NCBI GenBank assembly: GCA_025929585.1
Contig: JAICPY010000022.1
Location: 1-49,787 of the forward strand
Length of the DNA stretch: 49,787 bases
Source: Steroidobacter sp.
GTDB taxonomy: Bacteria > Pseudomonadota > Gammaproteobacteria > Steroidobacterales > Steroidobacteraceae
Reading direction: 5' to 3'
This document shows, in pieces, positions 48,222-49,787 of the stretch. The stretch's first letter is position 1; every line of letters begins with the position of its first letter. The position numbers and the translations under genes are program-made. Under the pieces are notes generated by a model. The model saw only the letters and a program-made list of their open reading frames with translations, was not told where the DNA came from and made no database searches.

Positions 48222-48989
48222 TTAGCGCCCGCTTGCGAGCTCTCCCCAATACGAGAACGTAGTGCCGAACAGATTGCCGAGGATGGCCTCGCCAACGCGA
48301 ATCGAGAGCGCGAGCCCCGTCAAGCCGAGCATGATCTTCACCGCGAAGCCGAGTACGAACACATTGAGCTGCGGCATGCTGCGCGCGAAGACGGCCATCG
48401 CCACATCGGCGAGTAAGAGCGTGAACATGATCGGCGCGGCTAATGCCAAACCGAAGGTGAACATCACACTCGAGTGCTTGAGGATCAGAACCGGATCCAA
48501 CTCAAGGAGTGATGTGCCCGGAGGCATGGACTGTATCGAGGCCGCGAGCGCTCGGATGAGCAGCAAGTGACCATCCATCGCGAGGAAGCCGGCGATCGCG
48601 ACCATGCCGAAGACACTGCCAACCAGCGGCGAGACAACCTGAGTTGCTGGATTCAATACGCTGGCTGCACCGAATCCCATCTGGATATCCAGCGCACGTC
48701 CAGCAACTTGCGTAGCCGCGTAGGCGATGAGAAACCCGAATGCGAACGCAAGCCCGAAGAAGATCTCCCCGAATGCCGCAAACATGAGCGTCGCCAAATT
48801 GGTGATGGTGACGGCGGGAATCGGCGCAGAAGCGACCAAAAACGCGCTCAGCCCCAAAACCAAGATAATTCGAGCAGAAGCAGGCACCTGACTCGGTCCA
48901 AATACAGGCGCGATCATTGTCGCGCTCGCGACGCGAACGGACACCAGCAGCGTGGCAATGAGCCAGCCTATGTCGATACGCAACGACAT
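48222..48989 (-). CDS. fliR: Flagellar export gate protein FliR
   Basis: A 255-residue, six-helix membrane protein: IAPVFGPSQVPASARIILVLGLSAFLV, GEIFFGLAFAFGFLIAYAATQVAGRALDIQMGFGAASVLNP and ALAAPIMFTLLLADVAMAVFARSMPQLNVFVLGFAVKIMLGL. This is the single FliR subunit of the export gate. It lies eight bases after fliQ. Confidence 0.96.
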   Translation of the reverse strand: MSLRIDIGWLIATLLVSVRVASATMIAPVFGPSQVPASARIILVLGLSAFLVASAPIPAVTITNLATLMFAAFGEIFFGLAFAFGFLIAYAATQVAGRALDIQMGFGAASVLNPATQVVSPLVGSVFGMVAIAGFLAMDGHLLLIRALAASIQSMPPGTSLLELDPVLILKHSSVMFTFGLALAAPIMFTLLLADVAMAVFARSMPQLNVFVLGFAVKIMLGLTGLALSIRVGEAILGNLFGTTFSYWGELASGR

Positions 48990-48997
48990 GGCGCGGC

Positions 48998-49273
48998 TCA
49001 GAAGTAGCTGGGAATGCCGGAGATGAGCTCAGTCGCGAACTGCGACAACGTGCTGAGCATCCATCCGCCCAGCACCAGAAGAGTCGCAACCGCAGCGAGA
49101 ATTTTTGGAACGAAGGTAAGAGACGTTTCTTGAATCTGCGTAACGACTTGCAGAATGCTGACGGCTAAACCGACCAGCGTGGAAATCCCAATCACCGGTG
49201 CAGCGATAATCACAGCCGTCCAGAGCATTTCGGACGTCAACGTCATCGCGGCATCCGCGCCTAAGTCTCCCAT
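48998..49273 (-). CDS. fliQ: Flagellar export gate protein FliQ
   Basis: A 91-residue, two-helix protein with LTSEMLWTAVIIAAPVIGISTLVGLAVSILQVVTQIQETSLTFVPKILA and a second hydrophobic helix, characteristic of FliQ. ATG 49273 follows TCGAGGGAGGTTGTC, one of the strongest ribosome sites in the block, fitting its place as the first gene. The frame is open further upstream but without start signals. Confidence 0.95.
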   Translation of the reverse strand: MGDLGADAAMTLTSEMLWTAVIIAAPVIGISTLVGLAVSILQVVTQIQETSLTFVPKILAAVATLLVLGGWMLSTLSQFATELISGIPSYF

Positions 49274-49787
49274 GACAACCTCCCTCGACAGCACCCGCCA
49301 GTGTCTGTCCATCTCGCTTGTGGCTGGCCTTTGTTTTGCGATCAGGCCTAAACCAATTCTTGTGCGGACGGATTTATTGTGGGCGAAACATATACGCGCT
49401 TTTCGAGACGGGTCAAGACACTCACGTGAACGAGTGCATCGTGGAGCGCATAGATTCAGCACTTCGAGAAAATATTTTCTCCATCGCTCAATGGTTTGGT
49501 GCTGTCAGAATTCTTTTCTTAAATTTCTCTGCAGAGCGGGCGTCTCATCTCCGCCCTGAGCGCCCCGATGATTCGATCCGCGGAAAGTTGCCGTTGCCCG
49601 CGCAACCCTTGCGGATTCGTTGAAAGGATTTGCTCGGGATTGCTCGTCTCTGCGATTGCCATCGCTGCTGCTGAGCCCGCAATGAAGCGCTTAGGACGTA
49701 AAAGATTTCGACAATCAACGACGTCTGGCAATGATTTGATACTGCTTTCGTCTAATTGCGTTCTTTCACAAACGCGTCTCCTCCGGC
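49274..49787. other. 514-base leader region before the flagellar block, cut by the window end
   Basis: No gene is convincing. Frames at 49155-49623 (plus) and 49519-49731 (minus, TTG start) have no ribosome site or known features. The promoter of the 26-gene block should lie here. No sigma-28 (TAAA-N15-GCCGATAA) or sigma-54 (GG-N10-GC) promoter was identified with confidence. A 16-base palindrome at 49466-49481 and an AT-rich patch at 49505-49530 are the notable items. Confidence 0.6.
49466..49481. promoter_or_regulatory. Perfect palindrome upstream of the flagellar block
   Basis: GAGAAAATATTTTCTC is a perfect 16-base palindrome 193 bases upstream of the fliQ start and is AT-rich in a GC-rich region. 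It is a plausible operator for a regulator of the whole block. No regulator family is recognised. Confidence 0.4.

Noticed and set aside
49274-49400. Sigma-28 promoter directly before fliQ
   Set aside because: TAAA-like strings occur (AATAAATCC), but no GCCGATAA-like -10 element at the required distance.
49519-49731. Small minus-strand frame upstream of fliQ (possible FlgM or regulator)
   Set aside because: TTG start, no ribosome site, no resemblance to FlgM or another known small flagellar protein.

Overview
The window is a piece of a GC-rich Gram-negative proteobacterial chromosome. TonB-dependent uptake, outer-membrane lipoproteins, a PEP-CTERM protein, DUF6491 and DUF3313 proteins, an MdtD-like exporter and P/L-ring flagellar genes fit a gammaproteobacterium of the Steroidobacteraceae/Nevskiales type. 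This placement is inferred from gene content only. No tRNA, rRNA, CRISPR array or insertion-sequence transposase was found.

Bases 1-28.4 kb hold ordinary accessory and housekeeping genes in short transcription units: a TonB-dependent receptor; an NTF2-like protein and a glutaredoxin/GST-N protein; a secreted two-domain esterase (acetylxylan-esterase fold plus SGNH); a membrane protein coupled to a PQQ-type sugar dehydrogenase; an AraC regulator facing it; a minus-strand run YCII, DUF2277, VOC, small Cys protein; a DUF3313 lipoprotein; a half-size EamA/SMR-type transporter; an SDR; a FlK-like thioesterase; a 926-residue tyrosinase fused to a von Willebrand A domain; universal stress protein plus transaldolase, divergent from a PRPP synthase; an MdtD-like MFS exporter; an M48 peptidase; a ClsC-like phospholipase D; a PEP-CTERM protein; a PhnB-like VOC protein and a DUF6491 protein. 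The spacers between these genes are unusually rich in dispersed repeats of at least four families.

Bases 28.4-29.3 kb carry a TPR gene and a small unknown gene in tandem. They converge on the end of the flagellar block.

Bases 29.3-49.3 kb are one uninterrupted minus-strand block of 26 tightly packed, often overlapping genes: fliQ-fliR-flhB-flhA-fliK-like-fhlB-like-flgF-flgG-flgA-flgH-flgI-flgB-flgC-fliE-fliF-(mini fliG)-fliH-fliI-fliJ-flgD-flgE-fliM-like-fliN-fliO-fliP-fliA. The export gate, ATPase complex, rod, P and L rings and hook are all present, but the rotor looks reduced. FliF lacks the usual C-terminal FliG-binding tail, the only FliG-like protein has 175 residues and lacks the torque domain, and the FliM-like protein has no CheY-binding N-terminus. 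FlgD is short and FlgH has no lipobox. No stator, flagellin, hook-filament junction, cap, FlgM or chemotaxis gene is in the window. The order looks like a circular permutation of the common flgB...fliP-fliQ...flhA order, opened between fliP and fliQ. The block may encode a divergent second flagellar system, or an export-competent basal body and hook with an altered or lost motor. This is the most interesting content of the window.
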